A stretch of 64,000 nt of DNA from assembly GCA_008694505.1 (NCBI GenBank), contig VZDJ01000219.1, positions 10,592,350 through 10,656,349 on the forward strand, in the 5' to 3' direction. Shown in pieces: positions 40,731 through 52,128 of the stretch. The notes below the pieces were generated by a model. It worked only from the letters and a program-made list of their open reading frames with translations, was not told the origin of the DNA and made no database searches. Every line of letters begins with the position of its first letter. The stretch's first letter is position 1. Source of the DNA: Cyanoderma ruficeps (lineage: Eukaryota; Chordata; Aves; Passeriformes; Timaliidae). A program made the translations under genes and the position numbers.

Positions 40731-40945
40731 AAAATCACAGAACACTTTGGATTGGAAGGGATCTTAAAAATCATCCTGTTCCAACTCCCTGCCATGGGCA
40801 GGGACACCTTCCACTATCCCAGGGTGCTCCAACCCCATCCAACCTGACCTTGAACACCTCCAGGCATCCAGGGGCAGCCACAGCTTCTCTGGGCAGCCTG
40901 TGCCAGGGCCTCCCCACCCTCACAGGGAAGATAAACACTTCTTGT
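40731..40945 (-). mobile_element. CR1 LINE 3' end, 5'-truncated, relatively young
   Basis: The plus strand reads as the reverse complement of the avian CR1 3' end. It starts at the tail side with aaaatcacagaacactttgg and continues through ggattggaagggatcttaaa, ccaactccctgccatgggca, gggacaccttccactatccc, ccatccaacctgaccttgaa and gggcagcctgtgccagggcc, ending near ctcacagggaagataaacac. Blocks are collinear with few indels, so this copy is clearly younger than the one at 26795. It keeps only about 215 bp, all from the last part of ORF2 and the 3' UTR, as expected for a 5'-truncated insertion. It has no coding capacity. Confidence 0.92.
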
Positions 40946-42576
40946 TATTTTGGGTCATGTCCTCTTCTTAAATTAATTAGTGGTCCAGTTTTGGTGCCAC
41001 AGGTGTTGGATGGAGCAGTACTGTCAGCAAATCCATGTGTGTTACTGCAGGTCTGATCAGGAAGGAGAAGAGGGATGGGCTATAGGAGTAATGAGAAAGA
41101 TAAATCCATCCCATTACCTTTACCACCCAAGGCAAGAATTTCTCTATTGCAGGCTTGCATATAAATAATTGTTCCATTATTTTGACCAATTCATAGTGGT
41201 TATTCAACTTTCAATGCACTAAGCACTTCATCCCATTTGTTAGTGCTTTATCTCTGTTCTGTTTTCAGCACAAGAAAGACAACGGTAAATAATTTCCATA
41301 GAACCTGGCTCAGCCACATTTCTCTCCATGACTTTTCCACCTAATTTCAAGGCTCTGTTATTTTCTATAACACTGTAATATGATCTTCATGGTTCCTGCA
41401 AGCTTTAGGAGAGAGTGAATTATATGAGAATTTCCTGAGCAATCTCCAGTTTTGTCTCACATTCAAATCATCACACACATCCGTAGGAAACAGAAAGAAA
41501 CAGGTCACGGTGTTCCTTCCCCCAGCATACTAATTTAATTCCTCTAAAATGAGTGGGGATAGCTCTCCTTCAGCACAGAGGGAAATTAATACACATCCTG
41601 GTATCTGACTGTGATGCTGAGACTCCTCATCTGTCTACAGTCCTGTTGACTTTGAGGTCAGGCTGAAGGAGTAGGATGCAGCTTTGCACTAATATAAAGC
41701 TTGTTGACCTTTCCAAAAAAAAGAAAAGGAAACATGCTTTTAAATGATGGAGGTTTATATAGACACACTTATAACACAAAGCTATTTAAAAAAATATTTC
41801 TATTTTTTATGCCCGAGAGAAAACAGGCATCACTGCACCCCAGGATGAAAAGCAACAGGGGTCAAAAGAGGGAAATTTCTGTCTTCATTCATATCTAAAG
41901 TCCTCCCAGATCCTTCTGTCGTTTGTGAGCTCTCTGTCATGCATTCAACAGATCACTCAATAAACATCAAGCCAAGCCCTCTTCCAGTCTTCCAAATCTT
42001 TTCTCCCAACCAGGCTGATCCCCAAGGGCTGCCCTCATATCCAGCCCAGCCCTGCCTGGATTCCTGCTTCAGAAAAGACTCTCTCAGATAAGTCACAAGC
42101 CAGACAATTAACTTAATGGCAAAACATGAAAACCACTCTTTTGCTTCCTAATGAGGACTCATAATAGCTAGGCTGGATTTTTTTCCTTTTATATTTATCA
42201 AGGTATGATTTAATTGTCATCAACATCCAAAAGACAAAAAAAGGCCCCTAAACTCCAACTGACAGACAATTCTGGGGGTTTTAGGTACTCTGTAGTAATG
42301 ATTCATGCATTTACAGCTGGGATAATAATAGTCTAATACCTTGATCATATTGCATTTTACATAATTTCACATAATTGTTCATAAGGGCTACAATTATTGC
42401 GACTGTGAAGTGTAAAACTACAGGAAGAGAATGAAAAAGCCAGCTCAAATTAATACGTTTAGCTTGATTTTCTTGTACTAATTACCACTGGGAAAACACA
42501 TATTTTAACCCAGCAATGTTTGAGTGTTTCTGTACCGCAGTGCTGCCACAAATGAAAGAGTATAAAAAAATGCAGT
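40946..42576. other. single-copy noncoding DNA
   Basis: No gene or mobile element is recognised. The part from about 42290 to 42480 is A+T-rich and repeat-free, with runs such as aataataatagtctaat and cataattgttcataa, which is compatible with a conserved element but unproven. Confidence 0.5.
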
Positions 42577-43123
42577 TGTGGTTTAACCCCAGCTGGCAGC
42601 TCAGCCCCACGCAGTGGGGTGGGGGAGAGAATCAGAAGTGTGGAAGGGAGGAAATGAGGCAAAGGCTGTTTAATAGGCAAAGCAAAAGCTGTGCACACGT
42701 GCAAAGCGAAACAGGGAATCCCTTCTCCATTTCCCATGGGCAGGCAGGCTCAGACATCTCCAGGAAAGCCAGGCTCTGTCAGACAGAACTGGGATTTAGG
42801 AAGGCAAACGCCATCACTCTGAAAGTCCCCCCATTCTTTTGTGTCCCCCCATGCTGAGCATGACTCCACATGGCCTGGGAATGTCCCTTGGGTCAGCTGG
42901 GGTCAGCTGTCCTGGCTGTGTCCCCTCCCAGCTTCCCATGCACCCCCAGCCTCCTGAACCGTGGGGAGAGGAGCAGAAAAGGTCTTGGCTCTGTGTGAGC
43001 TCTGCCTGACAGTCCTGAGAACATCCCTGAATTATCAACACCGCTTCCAGCACAAATCCAAAACACAGCCCCACACCAGCTACTATGAAGTAAATTAGCT
43101 CTACTCCAGACAAAACCAGCACA
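42577..43123 (-). mobile_element. solo LTR of an avian ERVL-type endogenous retrovirus
   Basis: The block begins tgtggtttaaccccagctgg at 42577 and ends accagcaca at 43123. Both match the ends of a widespread avian ERVL-type LTR, which in retroviral sense runs on the minus strand, so U3 starts at 43123. Internal landmarks are collinear: gtcagctgtcctggctgtgt near 42900, the attatcaacacc block near 43032, and aaatccaaaacacagcccca near 43056. A polyadenylation signal variant, ATTAAA on the minus strand, lies at 42669-42674. The sequence where the family has its TATA box, just downstream of the gagtcatgctcag block (plus strand about 42850-42870), is disrupted and no TATA motif is left. No gag-pol sequence flanks it and no clear target-site duplication is visible. 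It is noncoding and inactive as a provirus. Confidence 0.88.
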
Positions 43124-46100
43124 ATGGTGATTGCCATCCCAAGTGACAAATTACTAAGGACTGTTAAATGTGCTCACAGGGCCACGGAGGTGTTCTGGCT
43201 TCCTGAAATATTTCTAGCAAAGCGAGAGTGGTTATGAGTGATTTAAAGTACAGATAGTGCTCACCTGTTTGGTTTTTAAATGTGTTATGTTTCTGCTCTC
43301 TGCCATACCACACAGCACTCTGGCTGTCAGTGCCGTGAGGAATGCGATGGCTTCGTGTTATTTTTACCATTTTCTCATTGCTCTAATTGTTCCCCAGCGT
43401 TTCTGAGGAAAAGCAAGGTTCACTTGTAGAAAAAGAGGCAAAACCCACTCATTTGGAACACCAAAGCGGGTCTGAGGAAGGAGATGCTGGGAAAGCTGCT
43501 CACTTTGCTAGATGGAAATTTCTGCGCAAAAAAAAAAAGTCATCCCTGTGTGGTTGTTTGCAGGCGCACACACACACAGACATCCACTGCAACCACAATT
43601 GCCCACTGTGTGCACCAGCACCAAATCTCTCTCCAAACAGCCTGGCCAAGAAATCCTGCAAGAAGCAGCAAACCCCATGAATGGCAGGAGGCAGAGTGTG
43701 AGAAGAGATGGGCTCCAGGGATGGGACCAGCAGAGATCTGTCCCTGGCTGCTGCCAGGAGCCAGAGCCTCTCTGCCCCTTCAGGGTGAGTTCGGCGCTTT
43801 GTCTGAACTTTGAGCTCACATTGATATGCCAACCTCCACGCCGAAGGCATTGAAATGCAGGCACATGTTTGCCTCTAATTGTTTGGGGGAGAGTGGAGTG
43901 CTGGGAGCACTGACTTTTTAAATTGCCTGTGTTAGATCCCTCCGAGCTCGCCTACCAGAGCTGTCAGCCCCGTTTAGAGTTGTGGAAAGCCCACCAGGCT
44001 AAGGTGGAAACAGGTCTTGGGCATGGTCTTCACCCTGTGCAAGGAATGGATTTTGCCCAGAGAGCTGCAACACTCTGCAACGCGTTAAGGGCACACAAAC
44101 TGCTTCAGAATGGTTTCCATTTAAAAGGAGCAATACAAGGCAGGAGCAGAAATGGCCTTTTGGTGCACAGAAAACCACTTGTGTGCTGCCTTTGGGGCTT
44201 GTTGGAGCAGCCTTTAGTTGTGATCAGTCTCTTCTGGCTCAAAAAGGCTCTCTGGCTTGTTGTTGGGTGGAACAGGACACAGATTTATGTGCCCCACCTA
44301 AATTCTTCCTGAGATGTGAGAAAACATTGCCTTCTCTGCATTTCCTCTGTGAGCTCAGACAGGGATCAGAGCACAGAGATCAAACACTGTGGGCACTGAC
44401 TTCTGCTCCTCATAGGGAAAGATTTTCACACAGATCTACTCAGACCTGTTGGTACATTTTTGTTCTTCATTGGCTCCTGCAGCAGTGGGAAGGGGGAAGA
44501 TAAACTGTGGAACAGAAGAGCCACCATGGCAATTGAGTTTGCACTGGGCAAGGAGTTCATTTTCTCAACAATATCTTGAGTTTAAAATCCTTCAGCATGG
44601 ATGATAACAAGATTTGCTCAGTCCAGTACCTTCAGGACCCCTAATGACCATCAAAGCAACCACTTCATGGTGACACTTCTCCAAATCAGCTGTGTTGTCT
44701 TGGAGTGATCTGACCTCCTCTCTTCTGATTTCCCATCCCTCAAAGGCAAACCACACTGTCAGCACAGCACTTGGACTTCTCAGGACCTGCTGTTCTGGCA
44801 GATCAGAAATAGATTTTTGTGCCCCTCTTATGTCAGTCTTCAATCTCTGGAGACTGACCTACACAAGTTTAAATTAGCTCGTTGAGACAGTGTGTAAAAA
44901 TTAAAATAGCTTGTGTGTGATGGTCGCTGTGCTCGGTGGTCCCTCAGCCAGGCTGGGCTGAGACTGCTCTGGCTGGGGAGGGCTCAGGTCTCTGGCTCTC
45001 CTCATGGAGGGCTGGGATGGGCATAAGATCCTGGGTGAGGCTCAGAGGAGATCCAGAGCTTCCTGCAGGACACGTCAGGGGTGGGATCTGCATCCAGCCT
45101 CCCCATGTTTCCCCCCTCACCTCCCCACTCCCAGGATGCTTGCTGACACGATGTTTTCCATTTGACTGACAGTGACATTCGTATGCACTCAAGTCCTTCG
45201 TGCTCTGTCAGAGGGTGGTTAAGGCAGGAGAGAAGCTCCATCATCCCTGTCTAATGTGGGACACTCTTTGTGTGTCCCCTGTGCATATGCTGCCTGTGAG
45301 AGGGTCACAGAGCACAGGAGACACTCCAGAGCCTGCTGGCACTTCTCTGTGGCATAGAGGGTTGGCAAACAGCAATACTAGGTCAGGTCTCGAGGACAAC
45401 ATAACTGCATTCTCTGCGTGTCACCAAAGCATTCGATTCATCCCTCTGCGGGATCAGCACTTGTTTTATTCAGTGAGATGGCTTCTCTGAGCTATCAGAA
45501 TGACAGGAAGCAACCAGAGTGAGGAAAGCATCTGGTGCCTAGCTTAAAAAAATGCTACACTTAATTTAATTTATTAATTTGGTCTTGCGGTCTGCAGCGT
45601 TTGTTGGCTGTCCCTGTGTCCTGAGATTTCTTCCTGCATGTGAGAAGACACTGCCTAGGAGTGAGCACCCACCTTTCCCCTCTTCAGCAGCTCAGCCTGC
45701 CCCGCAGGGCTCTATATGGGGCAGATTAGCACAGACTGCTTGATGGGGCTGCAAATTTCCCCTATTAGCAGCGTGTGTGGCTGGCAGCAGCTGCGTTGTA
45801 CTCCTTAGTTACACGTAAAGTTTTTCTGAAGCAAGAAGACAAAGGCAATATTCTCTCTCGTCATTCTCAGTTATTTCAAAATTGCTACCCACAGCAGAGC
45901 ATCATCAGTCATTAGAGTCACATAGAGGAGCATTATACTCACTTTGTGGTCTCCCAGCTCCATCGCCAAGGACATCACAGCCACAATGAGACATAATCAG
46001 CGCGCTGTTGCCAATTTCAAGACATCGTAATTTAGCAAAAAAATTTCCTGTGTTCGGAGCCCTCTGAAGCTGGAGGGAGCTGCTCTGAGTTCCTCTGCAT

Positions 46101-48604
46101 TCCTCTCGTCAGGCTGGGTGTGAGTGGCGTGGAAGGAGCAGGAAGGTGTGAGGCTCCTGGTTAAGATGCCACAGAGATGCCCAGGAGTTGCAGGGCACGT
46201 GTGCTGCATTATACCAGGCACGACTGACAGGGCAGGGGACAGCAGGAAGGGGCTGAGGAAGAGCCTCAACCTTGAATGACCTTGCTGTTGTGAATTTTTA
46301 ACTTGTTCTACTCCCTGTTGCTGCTGTGAAAACAAGAAGTTACTACACACAAAAATACTCTTTTGCACAGAGGTGTTGGGGGGAAGCTTCAAAAGACACA
46401 AATGTGAGAGAGCTGGTGTGGTCCTCCAGGTTTCTCCAGGTGGCATTTAGCTGTTCTGATCTTCCTTCCTGACTGGTGATGGCTTGATGGACAACATCAA
46501 GCAAATCCCACTCTGCTATGCCTCACTTTTACCGTGCAGAATTGTATTTGCTCAGGGTTTGGTGAGTGAAGGAGGATTTTAAAAGCTCTTTTAAGAGCTG
46601 GGAAGCATTTGACTACTAACTGCACACTGGAATGTCATTTGTAATGTAACGTTTTTTAAGTTGCAATCATTTAAAAGCTGGTTTTTACTGCAAAAAAATC
46701 TGCTAACAGTGGGGGCTCAAGAAATTCTCTATCCTGTCTAGAAGAAAATAAAAAGTGTGAATTTTCACAATCTGGAAGTGGGGCTGTTCCCAGAAACTTC
46801 CCCCTCTGCTCAGGAGAGAGATGATTGCCCACTGCTACAAAAACATTGCTTCCCTTGGTCTCCTTCCAGCCTGGCCAGGTTGGGCCGTTATCATTTTTGA
46901 TTACCAGTACTTTGACTTTATTTACCCTCTGTGAAGTGCTTATGAGCATTTGGCCATGCACTTAATGCACGGAACTTACTTTGGGGTCCTCGGCATGAAG
47001 GGACATAAACATAAATGCAGACAGATTTATTGCAGTCTAATTTAATAAAAATGTCAGCAAATAAATGCACATTTGACAGGGGAATAAATATCAAATGGGA
47101 GCGGAGCAGACAGTGGAGTAGGTTGTAAGAAATTAACATGAAACGTTTCGGTTTGACAGTGACTATAAAACAAAATTGTACTTTGGAGACTCTGGGAGTC
47201 ATTTAGCAGAGGTGGAATCACTTTGCACCAGGCGGGCACAGGGAGATGGGCTCAGGATGAGACCACATCGCCACAGAGGGGAATGGTTTGTGATCTGTCA
47301 CTTGCATTTGTAAACTGACATTTAGCGCGAGGGGAGAGCCACACTGCCTTGATTGGTTTTCCAAGCGGGCTCTGCCTGCGCGTTGCTTAGCAGCAGCATG
47401 GCAGCCCAGGCCAGGGCCAGGAGGCTGCTCCTCCCTCCTGCCTCCTGGACATGCTTGGCCCCCTTGGCTTCGTGCCCCTGTGCTGCAGGGAGAGGCAAGG
47501 AAAAGATGTGACCTGTGTTCTGCACCTCGCTGCACGTCAGCGGAGTGATGTACCCAGGGTGTAATAGGAAGGAGAAGCTGCAGCAATCCTTTTGGTACCC
47601 CACAGGCTCACGTCTCTTGCTTTTGAAATATTTCATGGCCACAGCCTTTTCCCTGTGTCCAGTGGAAGTTGCCTGCCAGGACTGTCACCAACACAGCAGC
47701 AGAGTGAGTGTCCCTCTCCACTCCTCCTGGCACAGCCCAGTGAGCTCACCTGCCCCAGAGCTCCAGTTAAGCGTCACCTGGAGGGAGCCTGGAGTGTTCC
47801 AGCTGTGGGCCTCATTTTTGTGTCAGACAGACTTAAAGAGGGCTGTACAAGGAGAATTTGAGGGCTCCCGTGGATATCAGAGAGCAGATCCACAGCACAG
47901 CAGCTGACTGTGATGCTAATGGACTCCTCTGGTGCTCTCCATTGATTTCATCAAAAGGAACAGTGTTAGGATGCTGTTCCTAAAGAAAGCATATGGCAAT
48001 TTTTTTTTCTGTAGCAGTGAAATAACTGTTCAGGTGTCTTGCAATATTTATTTTCCTCTTTTTATTTTCTTTTTTTTTTTTAATTATTCCCTCTTTTCTT
48101 CATCTTTTGGGTTTCAGTTTCTCACGAGGTTCCCAAGCAATTACTGAGGCTGTGCTTGCCACAGGCATTGCTCATTTCACTTTATTGCAGAAATGCACTG
48201 AGATCCTGGGAGTGGTTTCCTTTTAATGGCCCAGTCGATACATGGTGCTTATTCCACCTCAAGCATTACAAAGAGATTTTAAAAGCATACTTGTTCTTCT
48301 TAACACTCCCGTTAAGTTTCTGAAATGCTTAATATATCCTATGTGTTTCTTAACATTTCAGCACAAATCCAATATCCTACTTCCACTGTAGGCATGAAAC
48401 CATCACTCACCGTGCTGGGGATCACATCTCAACGTGTGTGTGCAGAAATTTAAGTTCAACCAGTTTGCACAGGGGTAAAAGTGCAGTGACTAATGGGAAG
48501 GAGCACGTGGGAACGGAGTTTGCCTCACCATAAGTGGAATAAAAGCTAAAAGTCTTCCACAGCACATGTTGGGGGGAGTGGAGAGTTGTGGAGTGGAAAC
48601 TTTT
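43124..48604. other. single-copy noncoding DNA; several GC-richer patches
   Basis: No gene is recognised. A11 lies at 43528-43538 and (CA)6 at 43567-43578. GC-richer patches occur around 44930-45150 and 47220-47500. Frames up to 149 codons (45997-46446, minus) and 130 codons (47515-47907, plus) have no known domain. Two A+T-rich stretches, about 45880-46040 and 46930-47200, retain CpGs and no repeats, and are listed as candidate conserved elements. Confidence 0.5.
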
Positions 48605-49345
48605 GCTCCTAAAGTTCTGGAAGAATTGATGTGTGAAATTGCAAATCTGGTAGTAAGAGTTTTTAATAAATCTATCAACTCAAGGGTGGCACTGTGTGAC
48701 TGAAGAATAGCAAACACAGTGTCTGTATTTAAGAAAGGGAGAGTAATAGAGAGACCAGCGTGTACAGGCCTTTTAGTCTGGCATCAGCTCTACAGAATCA
48801 AAATTTCTGGACAAAATTATGTCTACTTTGTGAAAGTTGTGATAAGGACACAGCTTACATCAGCAAAAGTATCGTCTGCACAGGTAAGAAGCTTTCAGCA
48901 TCCTTGTTTGTTACAGCCATTTGTGAATATCTGTGCTTACAAAATGTGAATTAAAACAGAGACACGCACAGATGGGGGTATTAGAGAGATCAGGAGAATG
49001 GAGAGCCTGATTTACAAGGGAAGGCTAAAGGAGCGTGGCTTGTTGATCATAGCAAAATAAAGGCTTAGCAGGGTTATGATTACTGCCCATAAAAACCTTA
49101 GGGAGAAAAAAGGACTATTTGCACTGGAGACCAATAAAATCACACTGGAAATCAAAGTAAGTTTTCTAGCCATTAAGACAGGGAGGCTGGAACAGCTTTC
49201 TGGAAGGAATGACAATGAACAGAATCCCAACTACCAGCCACAGCTCAGTAAGTTTATGGAGAGTTAAGACAATGTAGTGTACATGACAGAAGGGCCTGCA
49301 CTTGGTGACCCCAGAGATGACTTCCAGTCTGTATACAGGTGCAGG
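48605..49345 (+). mobile_element. old CR1 LINE, reverse transcriptase and 3' parts with internal loss
   Basis: The left part (48605-48780) matches the sense strand of CR1 ORF2 just before and at the reverse transcriptase core: gactgaagaatagcaaacac, then a frame reading VFKKG (48722 onward). VFKKG is the diagnostic start of a CR1 RT motif block. The rest of the palm domain is missing. From about 48990 the sequence resumes as the CR1 C-terminal region. Here a frame at 49076-49267 carries a KGLFALETNKITLEI segment and then KTGRLEQLSGR, matching the CR1 segment before the LP-type stop region. The end, cctgcacttggtgaccccag near 49291, followed by gatgacttccagtc, matches the CR1 3' UTR. Stops and a large internal deletion make it dead. 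Confidence 0.75.
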
Positions 49346-49599
49346 AACTCCATTTCAAAGTCTTCACTGAACTTTCCATGTATTTCTTTTTCCTTATCTT
49401 CTTTAAAAAAAGGATTATCCTGTGATAAACAGGGTGGTGCCATCTGCCACAGTCTCTGGCACAGAAGGGAGGAGTTGCTGTTTTCATGTTAGTTAGCTGT
49501 ATTGAGAGGGGTGGGGGGAGGATTTGGGGCTGCTTCCATCTGGCACTGGGGCTGATTGAAGGTGAGAGATGATCTCTTGAAACTCAGTGAAAAACGATG

Positions 49600-50215
49600 G
49601 GTAAGGCAGATAAAAGTCGTGAAGCGCCTTGAAAATACAGACCAGGCAGCTCATGTTTGATGTGGCCACGAAAGAGGGGTGAGAGAAGGGCTGTGCTAGA
49701 AGGGAAGGGCATAGTCTGAAGGGAAGGTAAGAAAATTCTCTTTACAGTGCTGTTCTCAGAGGATACAAGCAGGGCAAAATGGCAGTTTTCCATGTTAGAG
49801 AGAAGAAAATTAGAGTTGATCTGTGGTCTAAGATGATGAGACACTCCGCTCTGCGGGGAGAAGGATGGCCCTATTTCAGCAGGGGGAACTGCTGTGATGA
49901 TACATTGATCTAGTGAGAGCACACAAGGCAGATCAAAAATGATGCCCATGTTCCAAAGCTGGGAGGAACTGAAGTATTTCTCCAAGGCTTTGGTCTGCTT
50001 CCAGCACTGACTGTTCAAGTGGAGCAGATTAGCAGAAAACCTGTCTTTTAAAGTATTTGAAGGATGGTTGCTGCAGGCTCAGCTCCCTTCTTCTGGGAGA
50101 GGGAGGTCCCCAGGAGGCTGGGCTCACTCCTGGGAATTTGCTGTAGAACTCCATCCTCTGGTACTGAGAAGGAAGAACTGGGTCCTGACCATGCTGAGGC
50201 TGGTCTGGAACTCAT
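49600..50215 (-). mobile_element. ancient L2-like LINE, C-terminal reverse transcriptase fragment
   Basis: A minus-strand frame of 144 codons (49584-50018) aligns in order with the C-terminal part of L2 ORF2. WNMGIIFD (residues 22-29) matches the NLGVIFD-type motif. LLSNMENCHFALL (72-84) then SSENSTVKRI matches the CN..L..L..IQNAA segment. PLFRGHIKHELPGLYF (114-129) matches the HWLP..IKHKLLVLTFKA-type segment. The part between residues 45 and 62 is divergent and seems shortened. Weaker similarity continues to about 50210. The reading frame is uninterrupted over the recognisable part, which is unusual for so old an element, but no start context or complete domain supports a functional protein. 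It lies tail-to-tail against the CR1 at 48605-49345. Confidence 0.72.
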
Positions 50216-52083
50216 GAGGAATTGAGAAAAGGTCAAAAGGAAAGGGTGAAATCTGGGTTTATTTTTCTTTAGTCCTTAGGGAGTTACATTTTCAGATGCT
50301 TCTGTCCAGGCATAAGAGTCAGAGACGTCTGCATTGAATCACTCCATCCTTGGTTCTTTCTCAGAATTAAAGACTCAGAGGAGATTCTGAACTGCCAAAC
50401 TCCTGATTTTGTTTTTCATAAGTCTCTGATGCAGACTCCTCTTGTTTTCCCTGGTCAGGACTGTAAGATTTGGCTTTTGTAGCATACTTACTAGTAAAAT
50501 TCTTATTGATACTCACCCACTCCTGTAGTCCTTTCTTGTGTTTGTCTTCTATTTTGAGAGGGCTTGTCTGTAATGCTGTTGGCCCAAAATTAGGTGATAA
50601 AGTGAATGATTAAAATGGCACCAAAAGCTTTGTGCAGAGAAGCTCAGTCAGGCCTTCATTAGCTCAGCTTAAATCACTTCAGGCTACTTTGATTCTGAGC
50701 AAGTTCACAGAGGATTTTTGGATTAGTTTTCCCACATAAATTCATGCAAGCCCTAAAAAAACCCAGCAGTATACACAGCGTGGCTTTAGGAAACGAGCCT
50801 CTTCTAGGGCTCCTTCTAGGAGCTCTTCTAGAGAAAAGTACCTCTGGAGAGATGAAATTCTGCAGGCACGAACTGGCAAAGGAGTGACATGACGCTGGCC
50901 ATGGGCAACCACAGCCTTTCCTCCTGCTTCAGAGAAGCTTTCCCCTGAGCTGGCAGAGGCTCAGACTTAGAGAGAAGGTGACAGTAAATTAAAATTAAAA
51001 CTCTAGGGCATGGCCTGTGAGGAATATCCATTTCAGTTTCTGACCTGCAAGCATCTGCCTGTGTTTCTGCCCGACAGTCCAGATATTGCTCCTTTTCTCA
51101 GTTTCTCCAGGTATAAAATGGGGTAAAAAATACTGGTCTCCCTGGGAAAGTGTTTTGATACCCAGCACTAAAGAAGTTCTGAGAGTTCATTATCACCATC
51201 CTGTTAATGCTGCTGCTGTTATCATTCAGTGGTTTGCTTTACTGGAGTAATGACCCATTAATATTATTTTGTTGACTGTACAGATGATCTTTCAAAGCAG
51301 CAGTGAAATGTGCTATTAAGAGCTCCAGACAAGTTACTGGCCTAATTTATAAGCAGATGCAACCAGTAATAAATAAGAGATTAAAATGAAGCAATGGTCG
51401 AGAAAGTTTTTACATAAAGAGCTCTAATCTCCTCTCACTCTCTCCCCAGCCATCAGAACCTCTCTGTGGCTTCTGTTTCCATTACTCTGCACCCACTGCT
51501 TTTGCAAACACTAAATTTATGTGCAAAAAACAATCCCTCGAGCAAGGCCTTTGTTCACACATCCTGGAGACCTTGTGGGGATCTGGCCCAGGGAGATGTG
51601 CAGGTTTCCCACGTGGTGCAGCTTTGCTGGAGCTCCTGGAGCTCCTTCCCAGGGACCCCGAGGAACTCACACAGCTCCTGTCTGCCAGGCTGCTACAAGC
51701 AAGACCAAGAGTGTTTAAAGGGTGATGTCAAAACAGCTGATAGCTAATAGAAACACTGTGATGCACTTTGCCTCCCAGTAGGAAGAGTTTGATAGTAACC
51801 CTCCCTGCCCAGGCACTGCTGAATGTTTCATTAGCTGAGAAATGCAAAGTCTGCTTTTCTAGTGGAGGTGATGGGGGGTCTGTGATGTGGGGCAACATTT
51901 ATTCTGTCTCAGCGCAATCAAAAAATTCTGTCTCAGATCAGTCAAAAACCTGCACCCAAATAAGCCAAATTAAATAAAACCTAACCCAAAGGATGTGGCA
52001 GTTACTGAAATCCGAAAGAAAGAAGAGTTTATTAGTTCATGGAATACATTATTGTTCTATATCCAGCAGACTATAATGTATAA
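50216..52083. other. single-copy noncoding DNA
   Basis: No gene or recognised repeat. Plus-strand frames around 51466-51747 overlap each other in three frames, which is typical of a GC-richer noncoding patch and not of an exon. Confidence 0.5.
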
Positions 52084-52128
52084 TTTATTGGTATAAATGT
52101 ATATAAACTATACATTTATACCAATAAA
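52084..52128. repeat. perfect inverted repeat, 20-bp arms with 5-nt spacer
   Basis: The left arm at 52084-52103 (tttattggtataaatgtata) is the exact reverse complement of the right arm at 52109-52128, with taaac between them. Arms are almost pure A+T except for the GG/CC pair and one G/C pair. The flanks (ataatgtataa upstream, agaatagcatag downstream) are unrelated. It could be a hairpin or cruciform-forming palindrome, or the fused end of a small palindromic transposon. No transposase or target-site duplication is visible. Confidence 0.95.
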
